DNA of 64,000 nt from Atriophallophorus winterbourni (taxonomy: Eukaryota; Platyhelminthes; Trematoda; Plagiorchiida; Microphallidae), in contig JACCGJ010015047.1 in assembly GCA_013407085.1 (NCBI GenBank), positions 1-64,000 of the forward strand, read 5' to 3'. Below are positions 13,256 through 23,919 of this stretch, one piece after another (position 1 is the stretch's first letter; every line of letters starts with the position of its first letter). The notes below the pieces were generated by a model. The model had not been told where the DNA came from. It did no database searches and worked only from the letters and a program-made list of their open reading frames with translations. The position numbers were made by a program, and so were the translations under genes.

Positions 13256-15889
13256 AATTTGAAATATCACATTCATGAATTTTTGAATATTGAAAACATT
13301 TATTATGACTTATGACATTCCATAAGCATCCGAGGTTTTCTGCTTCCATGAACGCATGAACGATATACATATTCATAATGAACGAAAGATGTTTCTTTTC
13401 GCTAATCGTGATCAAAATGTAAGCGCAGTATTGTTGATTGTGTTTTACTGCAGAACAACCTGAATGAAGTGCACAAAAAAGCTTACCAAAATGAACGTCC
13501 GCTGAAATATACAAATCATAAAATAATACATGTATGATACTGCTTCGACGTTTCTCACTTGTACTATCATCACAAACAAAGTCAAGGTTGTGAAACTAAA
13601 GAATATAACTTAGTCATTTGGGTCGTGTTAGATTTGAATACGATATACAATTTGCTGCGTCTTCTAGGCATGCTACGGCAATGCCCTGAACGGCTTTTAG
13701 GAAAGCATTTACTCGAATAATGGAAATAAATACACGAAGTTTGTCTTTAATCTGCTCACACATGCAAACAATTGCCTTATAATGTTTGTTGCTATTTACT
13801 GCTTCCATAATCTACAATGTAAGCTTGTCACATGTTTCTTTAATTACAATATGCGCTGAGCGGTGTAGGCCATTGGGCACATACACTCACACAGAAAAAT
13901 ATGGGATACGCTAACCCTCACATACAAAGTATTTTTGAAATATTTCTAACACCGGATATTTTATATCGTCTTCTGTAATGTATTCTATGTATTTGACCCA
14001 TATGCGTATTACAATATACTTTAAAATGAAAATTCGGAACAGTGTTTTTATTCACCGTTGGAATGTTGTATTTCAAATTCCTCAATTATAAATGTACTGA
14101 ACATGAGCACATTTATATATTTGTATAAAATATTGAAAATACTATTGCCTCTTCAACCTTGAATATCGCATTTCATATTTCGAATCTTTACCAAAATTCA
14201 CTGATTAATGCTTGCAAAATCAATCGTGAATACCAGCCCACTTGTACATACCGGCCTTAAAAATAAACGTTACACTCTACAGCTGAACTCTTGTATCAAA
14301 CCGCATTTGAAGAAATAACGATACATTGAAAGGGCTATCAGAATCATATCTACCAACCTTGTGTGTCTATAAAATTAATTGGAGAACAGAGAATGAGTTT
14401 TTTTTTAAACCAGCCATATTCTAGAGATTATAAAGTGATGAAACCGAACAGTGTAAATATTATTGTGAAATCCTGTTTTCTAAACATAAATTTAAATGAT
14501 TTTAGAATAAACCTAACGTTGTTCTCTCAATTATCGAGTTTTTATCAACACTGCTAACGGTGAAAACTCTCGAACTCGTAAAAGGTTGAACATTGTGTGA
14601 ATAATGTGTTTTTACGAGGAATGATCAATCATAACAACGATATTTTCTCGGAAACTGTGATTCTATTCCTTACGATTTTCGAAACAACTGGAGTCATTAG
14701 CCACATATGTGAATCACATTGGCAACAGAGATTGTAATTAATTTAGTGATGGTAAGTGGTCGAATTGCAGACTATGAAGTTTAAATTTACAGACATAACT
14801 TATAAAATTCAATCATTTGAAAGGGCAACATGTTTTATGACGGTCTTGATTATCAGACAAAATCAATGAAGATAAATTAAAGTACACAACCATTCATTGG
14901 AAACCAAATCAAAATCATTGAAATCAAATCAGACTAACCTGTTTCATACGATTTCGACGAAGCTGGTTGATTCAAAAGACCAATGTGATATGTCAGAATT
15001 AAATGGGACAAAAGATTTTCTCTCATGACATTCATATATGAGACGAATGAGAAAGCGGCCATCAGCATAGTTACATTAACAAACCACGATTTCGGCTTAG
15101 AGTTAAATTTGGTCGTTCACATCAACATACATTTTGAAATAATAACTACAAATTTTTGTTAAATATGTCTAACGAAAAATAATCATTTAGTCACACAAAT
15201 TAATATGAAACAGATTTTCAAACAAGATATACTCCATTTCGATACATTTGGTCTGACATCGTAATGGCAATACAACATAGAAACACTATTAATATTCAAA
15301 ACATCAAGAGCAAACAACGTTTATATCCGCCAATTTCCGTCATGACAATGTCCGTGCTGATTGGTAATGAATTATTTTTATTAGAATTTCAAAAATTGCA
15401 GTAGAATTTTTTAAATTCCGTTGGATAATAATTCAACTAATTAGGTTTTGAATAATTCAAATGAATAAAGCCAAAACCAAAATTCTATTAAAAAATAGTG
15501 CGAGATTCGGACACGAATCTAAGTGCAAAAAATAAAAAAATGAAGAGAGAAATGTTGACATAAAACTATAGCATAACATCATGATTTAACAAAATGAAAA
15601 AAGGATTTGAAAAATATATATGGGATATTTTGGGATTGACCGAGGATATTGGAATGATCAACATTCCGAACAGTAATTTTTTAGGCAATGTTTTGTATGT
15701 CCTGTTCGACCTGAAAAACTTCAGATGAATTCTAGCTTCATATGTTTCGTGAAAGCTGCCAAGTATTCAATAACTGTTCATAATTGTTAGAACGGTCTTA
15801 CTGGTAGTTTTGTTCTAGAAGGATTGGTTTCTTATTTATGAAGGATGTGTTTCATATATTCTCTACGCGCATGTGTTGTATATTCATAG

Positions 15890-16350
15890 TTCACGTTTTG
15901 GTTTAATTAACGGTGAACATCCCAAAGCTCACGACGGTTTTCCTGTTGTGTGGCCTCAAATGTAAAGATAACAACGGTCTGTATACGCGTATTGCTAAAT
16001 TATACTGAGATGCAAGTAGATATAGATTTTTGGTTCCAGCATAGTATAAAGTATATTGCTTTATAGAACACCAGGAAATTAGAATCGAAAAACAAATAAC
16101 ATTGCAATCAAAAACAGCATTGGATTGATTACTGAGCAGTTTAAATATCAGGTAGAAGTATAATAGGATCAATATGTTTTTCGTTCCTATACATGGGTTT
16201 TGTGGCCAAAAATGAAACAAGATTGATTAAAAATTGGTTTGCAATTTTGTTTCATGTAAACAAATCTGACACAACCGAGGTTTAATTTGGTTATGTCGCG
16301 ATTAAAACTGTCGAATATCATGTGTAGGCCTTTTACTTATATGAGATTAA
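15890..16350 (+). repeat. Dispersed repeat segment, copy in B
   Basis: Counterpart of 5250-5720, with the same landmarks ('acgcgtatt', 'gatttttggttccagca', 'gattactgagcag'). The minus-strand frame at 15903-16220 is not conserved in copy A. Confidence 0.7.
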
Positions 16351-16379
16351 TAATTGCTACATAGTTTAACATTATTTCC

Positions 16380-16900
16380 TTCCTTGCGCGAGCCAAATTG
16401 AGAATCGTATTAAATTCTATCAGGTACAACGTGCAGTCGGATTTGTATCACTTTAGCAAATTTGCCTATAACATTCTGAATGGAGATTTCTCAGTAATTG
16501 TTGCACTTGCCTCTATCTCATTTATTCCTAAAAAGCGTGATGATCTCTGTGTCTTGCATATCATGTGGGACACACTCTTTCTGCCAGCACTGAAGAATTA
16601 AATAGTGAATAGATTTTAATAACGCTGCTTTTCAGCATTTAATGACCTCAGGTGAAATCCTGTTGTCACCAGTGGCCTTTCCATGTGCTAAGCGGTCTAT
16701 TTTGATATTGAGCTCATCACGTGAAAGGGGAGTATCTAAATATTTAAAAGTCGACAATCGCTCGATGTTTTCAAGTACATGAGGTTAACCCGTGCTGTCC
16801 CCAGAAAGTAATTTATTCGGTTCAATGGCTCTTCTGATTATATTATACATACAGTGAACATTTCAAATGTCCGCAGCGTTTTAGATACGAAGACTAATTT
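16380..16900 (-). pseudogene. RTE-type reverse transcriptase fragment, copy B (better preserved)
   Basis: On the minus strand one frame reads from a CMYNIIRRAIEPNK linker, typical of the region before RT domain 1, through ERLSTFKYLDTPLSRDEL, then IDRLAHGKATGDNRISPEV, the family's 'kapG.D.i..E' block. It continues in another frame with QCWQKECVPHDMQDTEIITLF, a CNNY block matching 'C.NyRgIsl', and ends at SQFGSRK, matching 'SQ.GFRkg'. There are at least four in-frame stops and one frame change. The YADD motif and the C-terminus are missing. Unlike copy A it keeps the GKATGDNR block, so copy A suffered the deletion. Frames on the opposite strand (16398-16601, 16916-17239) are antisense shadows. 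Confidence 0.8.
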
Positions 16901-17344
16901 CTGTCCAATAGTTATTTGCGCTTCGCAATGCAATCTGTTGAACCTTATATTCAGGTGCACTTAAAACACGTTGGTTTTTATCTGTTAGCTTTACTTTTGC
17001 ACCTAGAGAATTCTGACCGTATCTCATCTATCAGAGCAATCATGTCAGAAGCTTTTGTTTCGTACCATTCTTTTGTTCGAGCTTTCTTAGAACCCAAAGT
17101 AAAAGGTGCGACTCGAAATATGCATTGTTTTATTGATTCTTATTTTTCTGGAGCGGGAAAAAGTGGCTTTTTTCTTGAGCGGCTTTTGCAACTGGCGCAG
17201 CTAGATGAGGTTCGCACATGCGGGTGGCGTATATCCTAGGCTACCCAGACAATTTAGCTCAGAGAAATCTGTTATCGTGATGATTCAGTTTCAAACAGAC
17301 CAGTGACTTATCGGTGTCACCCTCTACGCTTTGATATGACTGGT

Positions 17345-17350
17345 GAGAAT

Positions 17351-17428
<78 letters not shown>

Positions 17429-17482
17429 ATAATTAACAAAAAGATTAAACCCATTCATAACTATATATATATATATATATAA
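17345..17482. repeat. (TA)n microsatellite blocks inside copy B
   Basis: Two TA-rich tracts (about 17353-17432 and 17462-17481) separated by a short unique stretch. They are absent from copy A at the equivalent place (about 6640-6690), so expansion followed the duplication. Confidence 0.9.
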
Positions 17483-17579
17483 TTATGAATGCTTATGATG
17501 ATAAATAAAAAAAACGTTTTCGTACGCGTTTTCAACAAGAGGCCTAAATACAGGTATTTTTGTGTGAGACAAATGGAAA

Positions 17580-17890
17580 TGCATTCAAATTACATTTTAC
17601 TTTCTTGGTGTTAGGCTTAGACACTGTCTTTATGCGTTCGGGCTGGTGTGATTATACTGCGAACATTATCCAATAGTGGTATACATGCGCAACTATTTTA
17701 TTATCATTATTCCGCTATTTCGGCGCATGCAAATTGGTCATGCAGTCATTTTCTATTGACTGTAAACAGCACATAACCCAGTGTGATATTTCTGGTTGAA
17801 GAAAATGCATGTAAATGTGCATTTATGATAATAATTATGGGTTTCAACGCAATCTACATGTTTACTAGCTCATGTTATGGAACATTTTAT
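17580..17890 (+). repeat. Decayed hammerhead-type SINE-like repeats, copy B and a partial second unit
   Basis: 17610-17795 is the counterpart of 6775-6965 ('gcgttcgggctggtgtgatt', 'gcgcatgcaaat', 'ctgtaaacagcacataac'). Right of the duplication border it continues with 'aaaatgcatgtaaatgtgcatt' and 'tatgggtttcaacgcaatctacatg', the rest of a unit that copy A does not keep. The ribozyme core has decayed to 'ttgactgtaaacagcacataac'. Confidence 0.65.
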
Positions 17891-18589
17891 TCGTATCAAC
17901 TACATAGAACGCAATTCAAGATAGTAACGTGTTGTTGGTCCAGTAACTACCGTTTATAAAATAACAGCGGAAACCATAGCAGAACAACGATACTCGAATA
18001 ATAAATTTTTCCTGATATTAATATATATAAATAGGCAAATAAAGCTGACTAACGTCCTATAAAAATTCTGTTTCGAGCAACAGATTGGATTACTCTGTTT
18101 CATCATTCAACATACAATTTTATGTTTGCATACTCACAAAGTAACATAAAATCCAGCATTTTGTAATCCAAAATATCTGCCTGACACACTTTCGAACAAC
18201 GAATAGTTTATCATATATTTATATATTCCAATATTCGAATATTTTTTTGGTACATTTAATATAACATCTAATGAAGTATATATATAAAAGTATGTTTTCA
18301 GAAAACAGATAGCAAACATTTTAAAATGCAACCGAGTGAAACGAAAAATATAAGCACAGTTCCTAGATAAATCTCAGTTCTGCATATCCAGACCATTGTA
18401 TTATATATTTCAACCGAAAAACTCCAATATAGATTTGGCTTTATAAGCAATAATCAATCAAGTACAGAGTGGTCACAATCCTAATAAATGAAGACATCGG
18501 AAAACTGTTGAAAATAGTTCAATATTTTTGTCCTCGTATATGGCTATAACTAACAACATGTTCAAATCCATATGCATCTTACGAAACGG

Positions 18590-19020
18590 TTGTGAATTGT
18601 CTCATGTAGATGCATACATATAAGGATTTTTAGTTCAAGCAAGGTCAACAAAAAATGCTGTAAAGTACTCCAGGGATTCATATGTGAAATACGAATTATT
18701 TAGCAGTGCAATCACGGCCTTTGGTTGAATACTGATCAGTTCAATTATCTGAAAATAATCCAAAAATCGTAAATCTCTTCCGTGTGGTGGGACGACACAT
18801 GTAGATCCGTGAAATCAATATGTATTTTTGCTGTGCAAGGTTATAGGGCCGAAACGGCAACCAGATTGCTCAAAAATAGATATTGATTTTGGGAGATAAC
18901 AATACACTCATGTAGGTCGCTTTATGTGAAAGAAACTCACACGGCGGGGGACTTCACTTCAGTGAAATCCATATCTAAGTCCTTAACTTATGTGAGCTCC
19001 ATAGATGAAACATTAATTAT
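18590..19020 (+). repeat. Third, diverged copy of the 5250-5720 repeat
   Basis: Matches 5360-5720 and 16010-16350 in order ('atttttagttcaagcaaggt', 'atactgatcagttcaattatctg', 'atcaatatgtatttttg', 'aaccagattgctcaaaaat', 'tatgtgagctcc'). It lies outside the A/B duplication and has short extra pieces. Confidence 0.6.
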
Positions 19021-20010
19021 TTTACAGGGTGTTTTTAATTAGTCAAATACGTTAAATTTGAAAACCTTATGTGTGGATGACGTTGATAATAAAATAAGCA
19101 CAATATTGCGATTAGTTTTGGTTGTACCAGCTATATCTCCCCGTAAATTACAAGTTGACAGTTTTGTAAGCAATAATGCATTGTACTTTGGCAATCTGCA
19201 AATGCTTGCTCAATTCTTACTTCGTTTTCGTGATCCGCTTCCGTTACCTGCAAAATGAACATTTCCGATCACGGACCTACAATTTGCTGGCAGTTGATAA
19301 TTTAAAAACATATCATCACTCATATCCACAAAATGTCGTTATTTAATCTCATTTCGAATGTCACGATAAACTCGCATCGAATCCAGGCGATTGAAGTTGC
19401 ATTAAATTGATTCACTGATAAAATAACAGAAGAGCATTTTACTAGATAAGAAACTGCTACTTATTGTCTTCATCGGCACTGCCACGTTTGTATTTCAACT
19501 GTTCATGTTTGAGAAATTGAATGATCTCTGTAAAATTGGTTCGTTCACGAACACAAAAAAATCATAGGTTTACAAACGTCTAACGTACACGAGAATAAAT
19601 CATTCTCGTTTTTTGCAAGGTAATGCACCATTACTTAACACTATTTCTAGCAAGCATACAAAAAGGTTAGCAGGACCATTTTCATCCACCATAAAATCAA
19701 CAGTTAACAAAGTTTCAGTTTTCAAAAAGAGCATTTCAAAATATAATATAACAAGATAAGCTAACTTCCAAATAAATAGGTTTAAATAAACAGATTAGAT
19801 CAATTAGTTGTGTCATTTAAATATACACGAATATTTCGATACTTTCGAAAAAAAACGAAAATAAACTACAGCTTTAATCAAATCATAATATTATCGCTAA
19901 TATCCGTAAGAAAGGTAAACATTTGCAACATGGAATCACCTCGTTAACTGCCAAGAAGGGGACAGCCGGACGCAGGTGGTAATGATATACCGATCTAATC
20001 AGGATATGAA
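19020..20010. other. Non-coding stretch
   Basis: No recognisable gene or repeat. The 66-codon frame at 19058-19258 is of chance length. Confidence 0.5.
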
Positions 20011-20019
20011 GAATCGTGC

Positions 20020-20130
20020 AAATCGGATCTACTTAGGGAAATTTTAATTCGAGATCTAAAAATGGTGGTTGAAATCAAAAGCATTCCACCGTATTATAAT
20101 ATGACGGATATATTTCGAAATTAAGATTCA
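20020..20130 (+). repeat. Dispersed repeat, inverted partner at 34385-34510
   Basis: 'aaatcggatctac', 'aaatttt', 'gagatcta', 'tggttga' and 'tgacggatatattt' occur in this order here and in the same order on the minus strand at 34385-34510. Family unknown. Confidence 0.55.
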
Positions 20131-20141
20131 GTTAGAAATTC

Positions 20142-20290
20142 AGTAAAGAGCTTTTATTTGCTGGTAACCGCGAAGAAATTGGAAGGATGTTTTAAACAAA
20201 CATTAGACAGAATAGATCTTTTGTGGGAGGCAATACGCGCCAAATTGATGTTTATCTTAAACTATGTTGAAGTAGGCTAATGACATTCTG
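20142..20290 (+). repeat. Direct repeat flanking the hammerhead array, left copy
   Basis: About 120 bp ('ttttatttgctggtaaccgcg...gcgccaaattga') repeated at 21115-21235 with about 9 differences. One frame is open in both copies and reads SFYLLVTAKKLEGCFKQ, then LDR and a [WC]EAI[RS]AKL segment. Both copies follow an 'attcag' acceptor-like end. It may be a duplicated exon fragment; I do not recognise the protein. Confidence 0.7.
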
Positions 20291-20520
20291 AATGCGTAGG
20301 TGTTTTGCGAAACAATCGAAGAATAATCGCTCGAGCATCAAATAAATCGCAACTAGTTAATACACCATGTTTTGAAGAATTCATAAAATTGTTTTTCAAA
20401 AATAGACACTGTCAATATAAATGATGATTTTAAACATCCACTTTAATATTTGGATATGCAAAATCGGAAACGTTGTGAATAAACTCGCAATTTGTGTACC
20501 ATTCCTCCACTGTTTTAAAC

Positions 20521-20609
20521 GCATGCGGATCCTAATCCTACTGTCCCTACCTGATGAGTGCAAACAGCACGAAAACCGGTCGTTGTGTGTGTGTGATGGA
20601 GATGCATGC
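20521..20609 (+). ncRNA. Hammerhead ribozyme motif, unit 1 (near-canonical, type I)
   Basis: Core: CTGATGAG at 20551-20558, stem II TGC/GCA with an AAACA loop, then CGAAA, a short self-complementary stem III (ACC/GGT) and the cleavage triplet GTC ending at 20581. Stem I can form from the bases before CTGATGA ('ctac') and after GTC ('gttg', one mismatch). Outer GCATGC elements at 20521-20526 and 20604-20609 are mutually complementary. One extra A after GAAA lengthens the junction to stem III, so activity is uncertain. Known hammerheads with such minimal stem III cleave better as tandem dimers, which fits the array. Confidence 0.72.
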
Positions 20610-20769
20610 AAATATGTATTTATATCCATGGTCATGAATTTTGAACCCAGTCTACATGAGAGGGGTTAATGTGATTGAACAGGTAAGTCGTACCAACCTT
20701 ATCAAACAGTGACATACAAGCGCAACTTGTTTACCATCCTTCCACTGTTTCAAGCGAGTGCGGATCCTC

Positions 20770-20845
20770 ATCATACTGTCCATAGCTGATGATTGCAAAC
20801 AGCACGAAACCGTGTGTGGAGTGTGTTTTTGATGGAGATGGATGC
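20770..20845 (+). ncRNA. Hammerhead ribozyme motif, unit 2 (mutated)
   Basis: CTGATGA at 20786-20792, the 'tgcaaacagca' stem II and CGAAAC are intact. Position 10.1 is T instead of G, which breaks the closing pair of stem II, and the stem III/cleavage region reads CCGTGTG instead of CCGGTC, so the triplet is lost. Cleavage is not expected. Confidence 0.65.
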
Positions 20846-20992
20846 AAATGTTCTTTTATATCCATGGTCATGGGTTTCAAACCCAGTCCAGATGAGCGGG
20901 GCCTCATGTGATTGAACAAGTTTATCGTACCAACCGCACCTAACAGTGGCACACAAGCGCAAATTGTTCACCATTATTCTACTGTTTGAAGC

Positions 20993-21088
20993 GCATGCGG
21001 ATCCTCATCCCACTGTCCATACCTGATGAGTGCAAACAGCACAAACCTGGTCGTGGAGTGTGTGTGTGTGTGTTATATAGATGCATGC
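20993..21088 (+). ncRNA. Hammerhead ribozyme motif, unit 3 (G12 lost)
   Basis: CTGATGAG at 21023-21030, the 'tgcaaacagca' stem II, a GGTC cleavage region and a good stem I ('atac'/'gtgg', three of four pairs), but 'gcacaaacc' shows that the catalytic G of GAAA is missing. The outer GCATGC (20993) and ATGCATGC (21081) pair, and CATC (21005)/GAT-type complementarity is kept in part. Predicted inactive. Confidence 0.62.
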
Positions 21089-21109
21089 AAATGTGTTTCT
21101 ATATATTCA

Positions 21110-21268
21110 GTGGAGAGTTTTTATTTGCTGGTAACCGCGAAAAAATTGGAAGGATGTTTTAAACAAAAATTAGACAGAACAGATCTTTTGTGCGAGGCAA
21201 TAAGCGCCAAATTGAGACTCTACTTTGGATGCAGTTGCATTGTTGATGTAGAACACCGTTTGTCATGA
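21110..21268 (+). repeat. Direct repeat flanking the hammerhead array, right copy
   Basis: Second copy of 20142-20290, joined directly to the end of hammerhead unit 3. The shared frame stays open to 21268, but the two copies diverge after 'gccaaattga', so the C-terminal parts differ. Confidence 0.7.
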
Positions 21269-21269
21269 A

Positions 21270-22084
21270 CACCGAAGAAAAACAATTGAAATCATAGCGG
21301 TGCTCTCGAAAACAGTGCATTTCACAATTATTGATTATTTGGTAGTTCGATTCGCTTCAAATACATACCGAGCTAATCATCCACCTGAATCACTTAACTA
21401 CAAATTTCGCGAAATATGAGTTATATCAACATCAATAATCATGATTCCGAATATGATGAAGAACGACAGACTACTTGCTCAGAGCATGTTAAATATGCCT
21501 AAAAAGCCTGTGTCATGTGTACAGAATGGATCACGGTCTTATTAATATCGATCTTTCTCTAACTGATTTAAAATCATGAAGTCAACCATTAAGTACAAAT
21601 CCATTGAGATACAATAAACGTTTGCGAAACAGATATGAATGGTCTCGCATTTAAAGATACGTTTCTTCAAAAACTTGCCCTTCACCGCTTATTTTGTAGG
21701 CATCCTATGAAGCGTCCTCCGCAAGTCGGAAAGTTCCATATAATACTTTCTGATGCTCATCGTCCTTGACATGCAAATCACAAAGTATTTCCCAGTCTGT
21801 CTAGCCATATAACCGCCTTGCAAGATAAACTATAATGAGAATAGGGCGGTTTAGTGATTCTGAATATGTTAGGCATCAAAAACTTAAGCGTTTGTGATGT
21901 ACATTTGTGGATTACATCGAACGAAGTACTTTGAAAATGGGGTTCTTCTACACAGAATAAAGAAATTCTGTTTCGCCTCATTGCAGTGCAACCATTTATA
22001 AATACGAAATGAAAAACCAGAATCCATTTACTATATTTTGTTGGAAGTGAAACACATTTAAATCGATTTGCACAGCCGAATATT
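21270..22084. other. Non-coding stretch
   Basis: Contains a 118-codon minus-strand frame (21778-22134) that runs into the first 368 bp tandem unit. Units 2 and 3 carry only its first codons, so there is no comparative support, and I do not call it. Confidence 0.5.
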
Positions 22085-22452
22085 TTGTAATCGGAATTTT
22101 GACCAAATGTTGATGAACTATTTATTAATCCCATAGCTCACTGTAGTATAAGAGTGTAGTTGCAATAAATTGATGAAAAACATCAAACTCTGTTATGGCT
22201 TAAAACCTCTGTGGTCTTAATTGCTGAAAAAATGCCTAACTATTTTTATCTTCGGAATACAGGTGTGGTTGAACCTTATGCGAAACAAGATTAACCCTGG
22301 TCCCATCAAAATGTATACATATATACATTCCAATAATTAACAACAATATGAAAGCTTGGTGTTTGTCGGAGGATTTAAAATAGTATAATTGTTCGATCTT
22401 TGAATGCCCCGTAGTTATTACACCTTAAGTGTACTTAAATATAATTTGTTAT
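22085..22452 (+). repeat. 368 bp tandem unit, copy 1
   Basis: Starts at 'ttgtaatcggaatttt'. It is almost identical to copies 2 and 3, with isolated substitutions such as 'aatcccatag' versus 'aatcacatag'. Includes the palindromic 'tgtatacatatatacatt' and a 'ccttaagtgtacttaaata' block. No conserved long frame. Confidence 0.97.
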
Positions 22453-22820
22453 TTGTAATCGGAATTTTTACCAAATGTTGATGAACTATTTATTAATCAC
22501 ATAGCTCACTGTAGTATAAGAGTGTAGTTGCAATAAATTGATGAAAAACATCAAATTCTGTTATGGCTTAAAACCTCTGTGGTTTTAATTGCTAAAAAAA
22601 TGCCTAACTATTTTTATCTTCGGAATACAGGTGTGGTTGAACCTTATGCGAAACAAGATTAACCCTGGTCCCATCAAAATGTATACATATATACATTCCA
22701 ATAATTAACAACAATATGAAAGCTTGGTGTTTGTCGGAGGATTTGAAATAGTATAATTGTTCGATCTTTGAATGCCCCGTAGTTATTACACCTTAAGTGT
22801 ACTTAAATATAATTTGTTAT
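22453..22820 (+). repeat. 368 bp tandem unit, copy 2
   Basis: Head-to-tail with copy 1; exactly the same 368 bp period. A handful of differences in the whole unit. Confidence 0.97.
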
Positions 22821-23180
22821 TTGTAATCGGAATTTTTACTAAATGTTGATGAACTATTTATTAATCATATAGCTCACTGTAGTATAAGAGTGTAGTTGCA
22901 ATAAATTGATGAAAAACATCAAATTCTGTTATGGCTTAAAACCTCTGTGGTCTTAATTGCTAAAAAAATGCCCAACTATTTTTATCTTCGGAATACAGGT
23001 GTGGTTGAACCTTGTGCGAAACAAGATTAACCCTGGTCCCATTAAAAGTATACATATATACATTCCAATAATTAACAACAATATGAAAGCTTGGTGTCTG
23101 TCGGAGGATTTAAAATAGTATAATTGTTTGATCTTTGGATGACCTGTAGTTATTATACCTTATGTGTACTTAAATATAAC
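22821..23180 (+). repeat. 368 bp tandem unit, copy 3 (last few bases missing)
   Basis: Slightly more diverged than copies 1 and 2 ('attaaaagtatac', 'ttggatgacctg'). It ends at 'cttaaatataa' just before the unit boundary. Confidence 0.95.
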
Positions 23181-23625
23181 CTGAAAAGAAGAATCGTTAT
23201 TTTCTGCAGATTTTCAATTATCATGACACCAGAGATATGTTGCTCACTCTATTCATGTTGCATTCTGCACGGCATTCTATTTCACTAGAACAATAATTCC
23301 GAATTGGCATCAGCTGTAGTTATTGTTAGTCCGAACAAATAGCATCAGAATGTACACAGTTTATCATAATAAAACAAATCCAGGTAGTAATGACAATAAT
23401 GGTGAAATATTGGCGAGGTAAGATCAAATTAGCATAGTTCATTCTAGGCATCTTCCAAAATGTACATCGAAAAGACCGTAAAACCGGGTTTCGAATTAAC
23501 GGAAATGTAACCGCTATTCACACAGTCCGATTGTTTAAAAAAAGTGCTTTTTATGTGATTTATAATGATTATAAATCGACACAATTCAAAATTCAATGCT
23601 GTATAATTAAAAATCTACGGTTAAA
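23181..23625. other. Non-coding stretch
   Basis: Nothing recognised. Confidence 0.5.
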
Positions 23626-23628
23626 ACC

Positions 23629-23918
23629 TCAACGAACCCGGTGCTCCTGAAATAAAGAAACACATTTTGTTAAAATATAGTATACCTCAATGCCACTGGT
23701 ACTGCCAAACATTGGATGACCATAAGACACATTCGATAAATGTGACAAGATCAAATTACCGAGAATGACAATTATAAGTACTGCTAAAATCAATTGCACG
23801 TATACAAAGGTTTCACGATGTTTGCCATCATTTGCTTGATAAATTAAGACTATGTCTTGCCAAACGCACATCAGCAAAATAGTTGCAAACAGTTTTTTAC
23901 TCGGAATCTATGGTTAAT
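23629..23918 (-). CDS. Candidate exon with two possible membrane helices
   Basis: Minus-strand open frame. Read from an acceptor-like 'aattaaccatag' it begins IPSKKLFATILLMCVWQDIV, then a hydrophilic YQANDGKHRE, then the strongly hydrophobic FVYVQLILAVLIIVILGNLI, then SHLSNVSYGHPMFGSTSG. A good donor (GAG|GTATAC) follows the Ile-Glu codons at about 23686, and the open frame continues past it to 23629. Two helices separated by a short polar loop suggest part of a multi-pass membrane protein. I do not recognise the family, and AT-rich DNA makes hydrophobic frames by chance. No neighbouring exon could be joined with confidence. Confidence 0.25.
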
Positions 23919-23919
23919 T

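Larger units (their letters stand above)
11573..17798 (+). repeat. Segmental duplication, copy B
   Basis: Second copy of the segment at 1-6970. It begins immediately right of a (TA)n tract (11509-11570) and ends at about 17798, where both copies read 'gtgatatttctggttga' and then diverge. Relative to A it has an insertion at about 12540-13255, an extra (TA)n block at 17350-17480, and a single unit where A has two tandem units: up to about 15140 it resembles A unit 1 and from about 15160 it resembles A unit 2. Confidence 0.88.
20400..21105 (+). repeat. Tandem array of three hammerhead-ribozyme SINE-like units, period about 236 bp
   Basis: Three head-to-tail units; the '(c)actgttt' landmark falls at 20507, 20742 and 20979. 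Each unit carries, in order: '[ct]c[ct]actgttt', a 'gcatgcggatcct' block, a hammerhead core, a GT-rich stretch, 'gatg...atgcatgc' (or variant), 'tatccatggtcatg', a 'gggtttcaaaccc'-like palindrome, 'tgtgattgaac' and 'acacaagcgcaa'. This architecture resembles the Sm-alpha hammerhead repeats of schistosomes. The 'ggtttcaaacc' segment resembles an RNA polymerase III B box, but that is inference. The third unit is cut at its 3' end by the 21115 direct repeat. Other copies lie at 6.8, 7.9, 17.7, 45.8, 46.6, 58.7 and 59.4 kb. Confidence 0.85.

Noticed and set aside
13167..13514. 115-codon minus-strand frame.
   Set aside because: It runs across the B-specific segment border, and the equivalent frame in copy A is disrupted.
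16916..17239. 107-codon plus-strand frame.
   Set aside because: It is antisense to the RTE reverse-transcriptase pseudogene and broken in copy A.
21778..22134. 118-codon minus-strand frame.
   Set aside because: It starts inside the first 368 bp unit; about one chance frame of this length is expected, and no motif is visible.
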